Positions 54,319 to 63,703 of a stretch of DNA of 64,000 nt are shown here, in pieces. Position numbers and translations under genes: made by a program. The notes under the pieces are model-generated. The model searched no databases. It saw nothing but the letters and a program-made list of their open reading frames with translations, and had not been told where the DNA came from. This DNA is from Bipolaris cookei. Lineage: Eukaryota; Ascomycota; Dothideomycetes; Pleosporales; Pleosporaceae. Position 1 is the stretch's first letter, and every line of letters begins with the position of its first letter. Location of the stretch: assembly GCA_002286855.1 (NCBI GenBank), contig NRSV01000003.1, positions 614,831-678,830 on the forward strand, written 5' to 3'.

Positions 54319-55169
54319 ATGGTTCAACTCGGCTCCCATGTTTGGGCGGTTCGCAGCCTTGTCTTGCTCGCTGTATTGTTCCATCTGGTATCCAGCTCAA
54401 TCATTGCCACGTTCACGGATGACCAATGCAAAAATGCATTTCAAAGCTTCACTGTTGAAAACGGTTACCCCAATGGCACATGTTCTAGATTGGCCGACAA
54501 TGGCAAATACGGAAGTTTCCAGGTATGGACGAAAGCGAGACGACTGTCTGTAGGAAAACAAACTAACGTCACTAGGTTGTCGGTCTCGATCCAGGTTGCA
54601 GTGGTAAGTGAGCGATTTTCTATGATGAATATATAGAAGCACTGAATCTATTAGCGACAATCTATGGCGCCGATGCTGAGGAGTTTGTGCCTTGCTCTTC
54701 AACCGCTCTTCAGTTCGCACAGATAGCAGCCTGTTACAATGCTTCATGGGTTTACTACAGCGTCGACACATGCACTCCGCCCAACCCGACCATTAGTTCC
54801 TTGCGTCCAACTGAAACTTCTAACACGGCAAACAATTCTAACAAGGATAACACGGGAGCCATAGTTGGTGGCGTCGTCGGTGGCGTAGGCGGTCTTGCTC
54901 TCATCGGCCTTGCCTTCTTCTTGGTCCATCGTCGTCGTCGCAACAAGAAACACGCTCTTGCGCAACCACCTGCAGTGCCGCTGCCGCCGCCCGAAGCTGC
55001 CGGAAACAATATCAACGAGTTACCACAAGACGGCGTAAAGCCAGAGATTTATACATCAGAAGCTAAGCCGCATGAGATTGGGAGAAACAGCATGTATATT
55101 CCACCTGAGCAGCTGCCTGCGGAGCTCGAAGGAAGCGCAGCTATTCAGGATGAGAAACGCGGTATCTAG
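54319..55169 (+). CDS. Single-pass cell-surface protein, Ser/Thr stalk (Mid2/WSC-like layout)
   Basis: Exons 54319-54522, 54576-54603 (28 bp) and 54655-55169 give 248 aa; introns 53 and 51 bp. Signal peptide: residues 1-27. The small extracellular Cys domain contains FTDDQCKNAFQSF, NGTCSRLADNG, GLDPGCSATIYG, VPCSSTALQFAQIAACY and VYYSVDTCTPP, with about six Cys. A short Ser/Thr/Asn stalk follows (TETSNTANNSNKDN), then a membrane segment (IVGGVVGGVGGLALIGLAFFLV), a basic stop-transfer HRRRRNKK and a Pro-rich cytoplasmic tail of about 75 residues. The layout matches fungal wall-stress sensors and other surface proteins, but the Cys domain itself is not a WSC domain that I recognise. Function unknown. 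Confidence 0.75.
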
Positions 55170-55580
55170 GCTACCGTAGGAGGATGCCTATAGTACAATA
55201 TGTATCATGGATACACGATCTAAAACCTATCAACCTATTACTAACAAACGAATTCTAACTTCTCTTGCTCTCTACACTGTCTCTGTAACTTGTGCAAAAG
55301 ACCTGTAAAGTTATCTTCTTCTATCTATGCCAGGGGTGTGGGCGAGGTCTAATTTTTGAAGAGGGATCACTTGATGTTACTCGCGATATCCTAACCTAAC
55401 TCAGCACTGCCACATGGACAGAACAATTTCTTTAACCCCTCTTTGGCATGCTGTGTAGAGGCAATAAAAGCTTTAGAAAAAAAGCTGGAGGGCGTATTAG
55501 CGATATTGACAGTTCTTTTTTGCGCAGTGCTAGATATGTAGGTATGTGAGCGCAGAGTTAGTTTGTTGCAATTATATATA
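55170..55580. other. Intergenic region before transposon block
   Basis: About 410 bases; 3' flank of the surface protein gene, then AT-rich sequence up to the TA at 55579-55580. No gene seen. Confidence 0.4.
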
Positions 55581-55840
55581 ACGTAAAGCACCACCGAGCC
55601 GGACACTTTTTCTTGGCATCGCGAACATCACTTGCAAAGTAACATGTCCCAACTACGTAAAGATACATTAACTCAGAGAGAAGGCAGAATTACTCTTGCT
55701 ATTCAGGCCTATCGTACGGGCCAGTTTAAGAGCATTCGACGCGCTGCTGCTGTCTACAACGTTCCTTTTCAGCGGCTTTCTGATCGGCTTAACAAAATCA
55801 CTTTTCGACCCCAGATATCTCCAAACTGCCGCAAACTAAC
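55581..55840 (+). mobile_element. 5' remnant of a pogo-like transposon, cut by a copia LTR
   Basis: The start ACGTAAAGCACCACCGAGCC after TA resembles the left repeat of element B (ACGTGTTTCACCACC..). From the ATG at 55644 it encodes the HTH start of a pogo transposase (REGRITLAIQAYRTGQFKSI, RRAAAVYNVPFQRLSDRLN, SPNCRKL). At 55841 the copia LTR begins in reverse orientation, and no right half was found. Confidence 0.75.
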
Positions 55841-56389
55841 TGTCAAAGTGTAGGGTGCTGCTTGTTCTACTATCGACTCAGAGGTAGAGGTCTCTGCCTT
55901 CTACTTGTCCGTAGTAGACTCAGAGCCAGCTTGATTGAGAGATTGTAGAGAGAGAAGATATGTGCTAGGGAAGAAACACTAATTGATTGATCGTTGGTAG
56001 TGTGAATTGATCTTGTGTGAAGTGCTCTGTCTTCTATCTACTTGCTATCTGTTGTAGATAAGCTACTCAGCTATTCCACGACAGAATCCGGATGCGCAGT
56101 CCACACCCGGACTCTGCGATCAATCAAGTCTATAGTCGATCTATCAAGACTATAATCGATCAATAGACATCTATCTATGACGCTATAGACTACGCAAGCT
56201 ACTACTAGATAGACTCTTCTAGAATCTATNCTAGTAGTAGCTTGCGTAGTCTATAGCGGCATAGATAGATGTCTATTGATCGATTATAGTCTTGATAGAT
56301 CGACTATAGACTTGATTGATCGCAGAGTCCGGGTGTGGACTGCGCATCCGGATTCTGTCGTGGAATAGCTGAGTAGCTTATCCACAACA
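55841..56389. repeat. Copia LTR fragments in inverted arrangement around an N
   Basis: Compared with the complete LTR at 58801-59213: 55841-56049 is the reverse complement of its last 209 bases, 56050-56229 is its first 180 bases in forward orientation, base 56230 is N, and 56231-56389 is the reverse complement of about its first 159 bases. The last two parts form a near-perfect hairpin. Could be a forward element inside a reverse LTR, or a wrong join at the N. Confidence 0.85.
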
Positions 56390-58800
56390 ACCTGTACGTG
56401 AGATGTACGACCCTCAAAGACCAACCAGAGTGGAGACCGACGCGTCTAACTATGCACTCGGAGTTTTGCTGTCACAGCAGTGCCCAGATAAGAAATGGAG
56501 ACCAGTGTTCTACCATTCACGGAAGTTCTCCGGAGCAGAACTTAACTACAATGTTCACAATAAGGAACTACTCGGATTAGTCGATGCCTTTGAACAGTGG
56601 GAAGTCTATTTGCTAGAACTACTACGACAGATCGAGGTTTATACAGATCACCAGAATTTGACGAGTTTCATGACAATCAAGAAACTTAACTGACAACAAG
56701 TCCGATAGGCTGAGACGCTTGCTCAGTTTGACTTTAAGATCACACACCGCGCTGGATTGCTCAATGAAGCAGTGGATGCTTTAAGCCAAAGATTGGATTT
56801 GCGCGAGGACGGTTATCAACCACATGATGCAGTACTTAAAAAGATTCCCTATGGTAGTCTGAAGTACAACTAGCTGGAACTGGCTAGGGTAGCCAAGGCG
56901 GCCAAGCAGGTATAAACGATACAGCAACAGTGGCGGCAGAGAGCAGCCAGCTAGTAATTCGAGCCCGACGAAGCAGGTTCCGACGAACTGTTACAAGACG
57001 AACGAGAGTACCGAGATTTGATTTCGAAAGACCGAACATGTACCTCCACACATGAGGTCGAGTCTCTTCAAGAAACTGCCCGAGTCTTCAGAGTACGGAC
57101 ATGCAGGAATCGAAGAAACGTTTAGACGACTAGCTAAGGTGTTTACGATACCACGCTTGCAAGCGAAGGTGCAGGAGATTCTAGGCAAATGCTTGGCATG
57201 TTATCAGAACAAGCACAAGAGACATAAGCCCTGTGGCCTGTTACAACCCTTACAGCCACCCACGAGAACATGGACCAGTGTAACGATGGACTTGATAGTG
57301 AAGCTTCCGGGATCGTAAGAACCAGGATCAGCTCGACTTTGCGACACAAACTTATTAATCGTGGATCGATTGACTAAGGCGGCAAAGTTTGTGCCTACGA
57401 ACGAGACTATTTCGGCAGAAGAGTGCGCGTACGAAGTAAACAAAGCACTAGTGTCAGAGCATAGGATATCTGAAGAGTTCATCACCGATCGAGATAAACT
57501 GTTTACGTATAAATACTGGAGTGCATTCCTAGCGAAGTTAAGTGTCAAGAAGAAGCTTTCGTCGAGCTTTCATCCGGAAACAGACGGCCAGATGGAAAGA
57601 ACGAACCAGACATTAGAACAGTACGTACTGTCACGGTAGGGTTCGCGGGCAGGGAAGGGTTGGACACAGAGTGGTATCTATTGCTACAGACTTCTCGGAC
57701 AGTACTCATACTACAGCTAATAGAGGGTTGTTCGACAGGACGTAGCTCAAGGAGCTACAAGTGGTGGGCTGTGAAGCTTCTTCGCAGAGTCTGCGCACGG
57801 ACCCGCAACATAATCAGCTAATCAGGAGGCACGTGCGCTGGCTGAGGGCCAGCGCCGTGACACTTATGGATGTACGTCAATAAGCTGCAAGACCACTGGG
57901 TTGAGCTCTTGCCGACAGCACAACTGGCCTACAATAGTACAAAATCCGCAACGACAAGACACTCGCCACACTACGCAAACTACGGATATGAGCCGGTAGC
58001 TCATCGGGATCCGAAAGACGTTGAGAGTATCGCGGTAGGAGCAGAAGACAAGGCGAACCTTTTGCAAAAATTCCACGAAGAATTGAGCAAGAACATAGCT
58101 CAGCGGAACCTCGCGGCATCCAAGGTTGTGAATAAGCAAAAGATTGAGGGACCAACCTTAAGAAGGGAGACAATATTCTCCTGTCAAGACAAAACCTGAA
58201 CACTAAACTACCATGCAAGAAACTGGACAACCTCAGAGTAGGACCGTTCGAAATCCTAGAGGAAATAGGAAGGGTAAACTACAAGCTGCAACTACCACCG
58301 GGCATACGAACCCACTCCGTCTTTCACAAGAAACTCCTGGAACCAGCACCTCCAGATGCCGAGCTAGCAACGGACATAGAGCTCGAAGACGACGGGTACA
58401 AGGCTGAGGAAATCAAGGACTTGTGGAAAATCGGTAGTCAATGGAAGTACTTGGTCAAGTGGCAAGGATGGCCCGAGAGCCACAACACTTGGGAACCTGA
58501 AGGAAACCTGACGAACTGTAAGTCACTGGTACGTGAGTACCATCGGAAACATCCAAAGAAGAGAGGATCGAATCCTCGGGGAAAAGGAAGGAATAATCAA
58601 AAGAATCAGTCTGTAACCAGCCTAGGTAAGTCAAGGGTTCAAGTGGTGACGATTCGACAGCTGAAAGGTCCGTACCAGGGGCGGAGTCCCCCTCGGCCTG
58701 TTCTTTCGCCTTGTCCTGAAGACTAAAGATGGCATGATCATGATCAGCAGACATACGCTCTTGCGCTTCAACTTCCAGAAGTTCTCGACGAAGTCATGAG
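56390..58800 (+). mobile_element. Decayed Ty3/gypsy chromovirus fragment (RNase H, integrase, chromodomain)
   Basis: RNase H part: VETDASNYALGVLLSQQ, FYHSRKFSGAELNYNVHNKELLG, VYTDHQNL; then stops at NWRQVRW-like positions; ITHRAGLLNEAVDALS. Integrase zinc part: HAGIEETFRRLAKVF, CLACYQNKHKR. Core: LIVDRLTKAAKFVP, FITDRDKLF, FHPETDGQMERTNQTLEQYV. A 234-bp insertion (57629-57862) follows, then LLPTAQLAYNSTKSATTRHSP, VGPFEILEEIGRVNYKLQLP, and a chromodomain (WKYLVKWQGWPESHNTWEPEGNL) near 58440-58510. Several stops and frame changes. Reverse transcriptase, gag and its own LTRs are missing. Only the 3' part of pol is present. Confidence 0.88.
57629..57862. mobile_element. Small insertion with TGTCACGG..CCGTGACA ends (solo LTR or MITE-like)
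   Basis: A 234-bp stretch interrupts the gypsy integrase frame between EQYV and MYVNKLQDHW. Its ends are an 8-base inverted repeat starting TG and ending CA, as in LTRs. Near the right end is an internal hairpin (GCGCTGGC and GCCAGCGC). No clear target duplication was found. Confidence 0.6.
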
Positions 58801-59213
58801 TGTTGTAGATAAGCTACTCAGCTATTCCACGACAGAATCCGGATGCGCAGTCCACACCCGGACTCTGCGATCAATCAAGTCTATAGTCGATCTATCAAGA
58901 CTATAATCGATCAATAGACATCTATCTATGACGCTATAGACTACGCAAGCTACTACTAGATAGACTCTTCTAGAATCTATTCTAGCTAATGTATATAGTA
59001 GTAGGATAGCAAGTAGATAGAAGACAGAGCACTTCACACAAGATCAATTCACACTACCAACGATCAATCAATTAGTGTTTCTTCCCTAGCACATATCTTC
59101 TCTCTCTAGAATCTCTCGATCAAGCTGGCTCTGAGTCTACTACGGACAAGTAGAAGGCAGAGACCTCTACCTCTGAGTCGATAGTGGAACAAGCAGCACC
59201 CTACACTTTGACA
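58801..59213 (+). repeat. Complete copia LTR (413 bp)
   Basis: Starts TGTTGTAGATAAGC and ends CCTACACTTTGACA, giving TG..CA ends. Used here as the reference for all LTR fragments in 55841-64000. The following 206 bases are an internal copia piece, so it serves as the left LTR of an internally deleted copy. The five bases on each side do not match each other. Confidence 0.9.
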
Positions 59214-59419
59214 AAATCCACCAAATAACTCCATGAGAGTCGTTGGAAGAAATCCAATCGTTTTGATCAAACAGAGAGCTAGAACAACCGAATCAGCTCT
59301 ATCCACCGATCAAATAGCTCCACCAGAAGCTTCACCAGAGGATGTTATCCTAGAGGAAGTTTTATTTACCTCTAAGGATATCACTGATCCAAAGAACTAC
59401 TCCCAGGTACTCAAACATC
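59214..59419 (+). mobile_element. Internal piece of a deleted copia element
   Basis: Matches 61901-62106 of the long copia polyprotein nearly base for base (one difference seen at 59394, AAG for AAC). It is joined directly to LTR sequence on both sides (58801-59213 and 59420-59603), forming an LTR / 206 bp / LTR derivative. Confidence 0.85.
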
Positions 59420-59603
59420 TGTTGTAGATAAGCTACTCAGCTATTCCACGACAGAATCCGGATGCGCAGTCCACACCCGGACTCTGCGATCAATCAAGTC
59501 TATAGTCGATCTATCAAGACTATAATCGATCAATAGACATCTATCTATGACGCTATAGATTACGCAAGCTACTACTAGATAGACTCTTCTAGAATCTATT
59601 CTA
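59420..59603 (+). repeat. Partial copia LTR (left part), ends at N
   Basis: Corresponds to the first 184 bases of the LTR and stops at the N in 59604. The rest of the LTR, the primer binding site and the start of gag of the following copia element are missing at this point. Confidence 0.85.
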
Positions 59604-59605
59604 NG

Positions 59606-62600
59606 TGGGCACTGCGGATCGAGGCAGTACTCATACAGCAAGACTGCATGGAGATCATGACGATTAATCCAATGCAGCTTACTCAAGAAGCATATCCCGA
59701 GAAATATCAGAAGCTCAAAGACTCAGAATCCAAAGCTCTGTCGATCCTACGACTCAGTCTTGAAGATGGGCCTCTACTGCAGTCAAAAGACATTAAAAAT
59801 CCATATTACCTTTGGAATCACCTCTCAAAGCTCTACAGCACCAAAGGATTCAGCTCTGACTTCTTGATCTGCAAAGATCTAATCAACACTACTTTGCAGC
59901 AGTGCCAAAACAATGTGGAAACCTATCTCCAGAAAGTCAATAGACTCGTCTTGAGTCTAGAGAGCCGGAAGTTAGCTCTACCAAACAGATTTGTTGCTGC
60001 ACTAATACTTAATAATCTAAGCTCGGACTTTAATTATCTAAGCTCGGACTTTAATTATCTAGTGACAGCTATCACTCAAGACTACAGATCAGACAAAGAA
60101 GTCGATCTAGAAGCACTCTGCAGCCACATATTAGACGAGTCTAGACGTCAGAAATCGATCAGAAATAGCTCTCACCAGAAGAGCTACAGACCATATCAAA
60201 GGAGTCAAATCAACAGCTCCAATCAAACCCCACCGTCAAACGACATTGAAATGTCCTTGAACACGCAAAAATCAATTAAAAGTCCAAAACAGTGCTCTTA
60301 CTGCAAGAGAAATGGACACCTAGTCGATCAATGCTGGCAGAAAGATCCCAGCAAACGACCCAGTCGGACACATCAGAAGTCTGAGACAGCTCTATCGACA
60401 GTCGTCTCAGTCGATCCAAATATCGCCGATATCAAAGCTGCGCTATCCACCGAGTCTTCCAAGTCTATTGAGTGGATACTAGATAGCGGTGCCAGCGCTC
60501 ATATTTGTTTTGATCGAGATCTTTTCAGAAATCTCACTAAAGTCAGCAACATATATATCAAATGGGGCAACACAGCAACTCTCCTACCAGCAACAGCCAA
60601 AGGAGAAGTTCCAATCATGTTTACTAGTACTGGCGAGTCAGTAGTACTCAAAGAAGTTCTACTAGTACCAGACTTCAAAGTCAATCTTCTCAGTCTCTAT
60701 CAAGCAGTCCAAAAGGGAGCTGAATTCAAATTCTCAAAGAGAAGCAGTCTCATCAGCCAATCGGGCAAAATACTAGCCAAAGGGCAGTACTCTAGAAATA
60801 TCGCTATATTTACTGCAATCAGCGATATCCAAAGAAGCAGTCAGATCCATGCAGAGGCATACAATACAGAGCTGACAGCTGAGATCAGCCAATCATGCCA
60901 ATCAAACCAATCAGATCAGCCTAAGCCAGACGATCAAATATCTCTTCTGCACCGACGTTTTGGCCATATTGGTAAAACTAGCTTGAATAAGCTAAGTGAG
61001 AACACCAAAGGCATTAAATCAAATATCAAAACCAACACTGGTTTCAGCGACTGCGAGACTTGCCTAAGAAGCAAATTTACTAGCAAAACAAGCAGAGATC
61101 CAGTATCGACANCAGTCCACGAATTTGGCGATCTGATCTACTGCGATCTAGGGGGGCCGATCAAGCCAAAGACTAATAAGGGCTATCGGTATTATATCAC
61201 CTTTCTAGACTACCACACTAAATATCTAGAAGTAGACTTACTCACATCTAGATCAGAGCTAGTCCAGCCAGTCAAAGCTTTCGTCAAGAGAGTAGAAGTT
61301 CAAGACTCAAAACAGATCAAATTGATCCAATCAGACAACGAGCTAGACACTCGAGAACTCCAAAAGCTGGCTACTAGAAAAGGATTTAGATTCCGATTTA
61401 CTCCCCCATTCAATCCAGAAGGCAAAGGCGGAGCCGAGCGGATCAATCGAACTCTATTTGATAAGATCAGAGCTCTGCTATTTGAAGCCAAAATGCCTAA
61501 CAAGCTTTGGGCAGAAGCTCTATTGGCGGCAGTCTATCTATACAACAGAACGCCGCACAGCTCGATTGGATTCAAAACGCCATTTGAAGCCAAATATGGA
61601 TATAGACCAGACGTCAGCAATGTTAGAATTTGGGGATCTCTAGTATATCGAAAAGAGCCGAAAGAGTTTCTTGGCAAACTAGATCCACGAGTCCAGCAAT
61701 ACTATCTTGTTGGATATATTAGCCAAAATCTATATCGTCTGATCGATATCAAATCAAACAAAGTCACCACTGCTCGAGACGTTCAAATACTAGAAGGAGT
61801 TTTCCATGATCAAGCTCCTGATCAAGAACTAGAGCTAGACGAAGAGCAGAATATGAAGCCAAATACGGAGATAGACACTGAGCAAGACACTAGTCGGTCA
61901 AATCCACCAAATAACTCCATGAGAGTCGTTGGAAGAAATCCAATCGTTTTGATCAAACAGAGAGCTAGAACAACCGAATCAGCTCTATCCACCGATCAAA
62001 TAGCTCCACCAGAAGCTTCACCAGAGGATGTTATCCTAGAGGAAGTTTTATTTACCTCTAAGGATATCACTGATCCAAACAACTACTCCCAGGTACTCAA
62101 ACATCAAGATCGGGATCAGTATCTCGCAGCGATGCAATCAGAGATAGATCAGCTGCAGAAGAATAACACCTGGACGCTAGTGCCGAGGCCATCTGAATAT
62201 CCAGTGCTCAAAGGACGCTGGGTACTCAACAAGAAATACCGGCAAAATAACGACTTTATCTTCAAAGCTCGATGGGTAGCTAAGGGTTTTCAGCAAGAGT
62301 TTGGCATCAACTACTACGAGACATTTGCCAATACTACTCGGCCTGATCTAATCCGACTACTACTAGCCATATCAGCAGCCCAAAACTGGCATATCAAAAG
62401 CTGGGATGTCAAACAAGCTTTCCCGAACGCTTTGATCGATGCGACGATATATATCGAGCAGCCGGAAGGATTCCAAGATCAGCGCTATCCACATCATGTC
62501 TGTCTACTCAACAAGGCTCTCTACGGCCTAAAACAAGCCAGCAGACAGTGGCAAAAGCTTCTTTCAAGCTTACTAAGCCAACTAGGCTATCGAGCTCTAT

Positions 62601-63691
62601 CTATCGATACTGCTACCTATATCAATATCGAACAGAAGATCATAATAGCCACCCATGTGGATGATCTGCTCATTTTTGGAGAAGAAGAGCAGAAAATCAA
62701 ACAGCTGTTCAAAGATCTATTAAAGATATCAAATCTAGAAATCAAGAATCTAGGAGATGTCTCAGAGTTTCTTGGTGTTCAAGTGATTAGATCAAACCAG
62801 TCGATCTATATTACCCAAGAGGGCTATCTCCAAAGACTGCTAACTAGATTTGGCAAGGCAGAAATCAAGCCTAGATCTACTCCACTACAACAAAACATCA
62901 AACTTAGTAAAAACAGCCAATCAGCTACTCCAAAAGCGACCAATAGCTTCCAGCAGCAAATCGGTTCTCTCATCTACCTTTCCATTTTTACTCGGCCGGA
63001 TATTACCTACGCAGTCAATCTTCTATCCAGATTCATGGCCAATCCAAGCCCCGAGCATTTCAGCAGCCTAGACTATCTATGGGGATACCTATCCCAGTCA
63101 AAACAGCTAGGACTGCTCTATCATCTCAATACAGATAGTCAATCTGCACCAATCAGCCCAGATTTGATCAAGCTGACTGGATCTACTGATGCAGATTGGG
63201 GGGGCGACTTCGATAGCAGAAGATCCACCACCGGATATATATTTCTGCTCCAGTCAAACAAGAGCAACTGCGCGATTTCTTGGCTATCAAAACTGCAGCC
63301 GACAGTGGCACTTTCAAGCGCAGAAGCCGAGTTTATGGCCTATCGAGAAGCGGCCAAACAGAGCATATATCTCAATCAGTTTCTCAAAGAGATCAAAGCT
63401 CTATATCCAATACTTCTAGATGCCGACAAGACTGCCACTACGATATACTCGGACAGCCAAAGCGCGATCCAACTCACCAAAAATCCTACCTATCACGCCA
63501 GGACAAAGCATATCGACATCCAATACTACTTCATTCGCGAGAAGGTAGAGACAAAACAGATCCAGCTAGTATACCAAAACACCAGCTTCCTACTAGCCGA
63601 CTGTCTCACTAAAGCAACAAGCACTGATAAGACTCGAGACTTTATAATCGGATCAAATCTAGTAGATATATCTCATATTACAGCTTCCTAG
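59606..63691 (+). CDS. Ty1/copia gag-pol polyprotein, 5'-truncated by assembly N
   Basis: Open frame of 1362 codons, without stops, from just after the N at 59604. The frame already reads coding sequence upstream of the first ATG (59648): WALRIEAVLIQQDC, so the true gag start is lost. Order: gag (YLWNHLSKLYSTKGF), CCHC knuckle (CSYCKRNGHLVDQC, near 60293), protease (WILDSGASAHIC, near 60475), GAG-pre-integrase (LLHRRFGHIGKTSL, CETCLRSKF), integrase D-D-E (YCDLGG, LIQSDNE, GGAERINRTL), reverse transcriptase (KSWDVKQAFPNALID; catalytic HVDDLLIFG where YVDD is common) and RNase H (TDADWGGDFDSRRSTTGY, LSSAEAEFMA, YSDSQSAIQL). Base 61112 is N, giving one unknown residue. The lack of stops suggests a young insertion. 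Confidence 0.93.
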   Translation, partial: WALRIEAVLIQQDCMEIMTINPMQLTQEAYPEKYQKLKDSESKALSILRLSLEDGPLLQSKDIKNPYYLWNHLSKLYSTKGFSSDFLICKDLINTTLQQCQNNVETYLQKVNRLVLSLESRKLALPNRFVAALILNNLSSDFNYLSSDFNYLVTAITQDYRSDKEVDLEALCSHILDESRRQKSIRNSSHQKSYRPYQRSQINSSNQTPPSNDIEMSLNTQKSIKSPKQCSYCKRNGHLVDQCWQKDPSKRPSRTHQKSETALSTVVSVDPNIADIKAALSTESSKSIEWILDSGASAHICFDRDLFRNLTKVSNIYIKWGNTATLLPATAKGEVPIMFTSTGESVVLKEVLLVPDFKVNLLSLYQAVQKGAEFKFSKRSSLISQSGKILAKGQYSRNIAIFTAISDIQRSSQIHAEAYNTELTAEISQSCQSNQSDQPKPDDQISLLHRRFGHIGKTSLNKLSENTKGIKSNIKTNTGFSDCETCLRSKFTSKTSRDPVSTXVHEFGDLIYCDLGGPIKPKTNKGYRYYITFLDYHTKYLEVDLLTSRSELVQPVKAFVKRVEVQDSKQIKLIQSDNELDTRELQKLATRKGFRFRFTPPFNPEGKGGAERINRTLFDKIRALLFEAKMPNKLWAEALLAAVYLYNRTPHSSIGFKTPFEAKYGYRPDVSNVRIWGSLVYRKEPKEFLGKLDPRVQQYYLVGYISQNLYRLIDIKSNKVTTARDVQILEGVFHDQAPDQELELDEEQNMKPNTEIDTEQDTSRSNPPNNSMRVVGRNPIVLIKQRARTTESALSTDQIAPPEASPEDVILEEVLFTSKDITDPNNYSQVLKHQDRDQYLAAMQSEIDQLQKNNTWTLVPRPSEYPVLKGRWVLNKKYRQNNDFIFKARWVAKGFQQEFGINYYETFANTTRPDLIRLLLAISAAQNWHIKSWDVKQAFPNALIDATIYIEQPEGFQDQRYPHHVCLLNKALYGLKQASRQWQKLLSSLLSQLGYRALSIDTATYINIEQKIIIATHVDDLLIFGEEEQKIKQLFKDLLKISNLEIKNLGDVSEFLGVQVIRSNQSIYITQEGYLQRLLTRFGKAEIKPRSTPLQQNIKLSKNSQSATPKATNSFQQQIGSLIYLSIFTRPDITYAVNLLSRFMANPSPEHFSSLDYLWGYLSQSKQLGLLYHLNTDSQSAPISPDLIKLTGSTDADWGGDFDSRRSTTGYIFLLQSNKSNCAISWLSKLQPTVALSSAEAEFMAYREAAKQSIYLNQFLKEIKALYPILLDADKTATTIYSDSQSAIQLTKNPTYHARTKHIDIQYYFIREKVETKQIQLVYQNTSFLLADCLTKATSTDKTRDFIIGSNLVDISHITAS
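60017..60058 (+). repeat. 21-bp tandem duplication in gag
   Basis: Bases 60017-60037 and 60038-60058 are identical (CTAAGCTCGGACTTTAATTAT). They repeat the residues LSSDFNY in frame. Confidence 0.95.
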
Positions 63692-63694
63692 CTT

Positions 63695-63703
63695 AAGGGG
63701 GCG
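63695..63703 (+). other. Polypurine tract of the copia element
   Basis: AAGGGGGCG directly precedes the LTR start TGTTGTAG at 63704, the place where plus-strand DNA synthesis starts in LTR retrotransposons. Confidence 0.7.

Noticed and set aside
59441..59686. 81-codon minus-strand frame across the N at 59604
   Set aside because: It runs through LTR sequence and the N; the same frame appears in other LTR copies and is not a gene.
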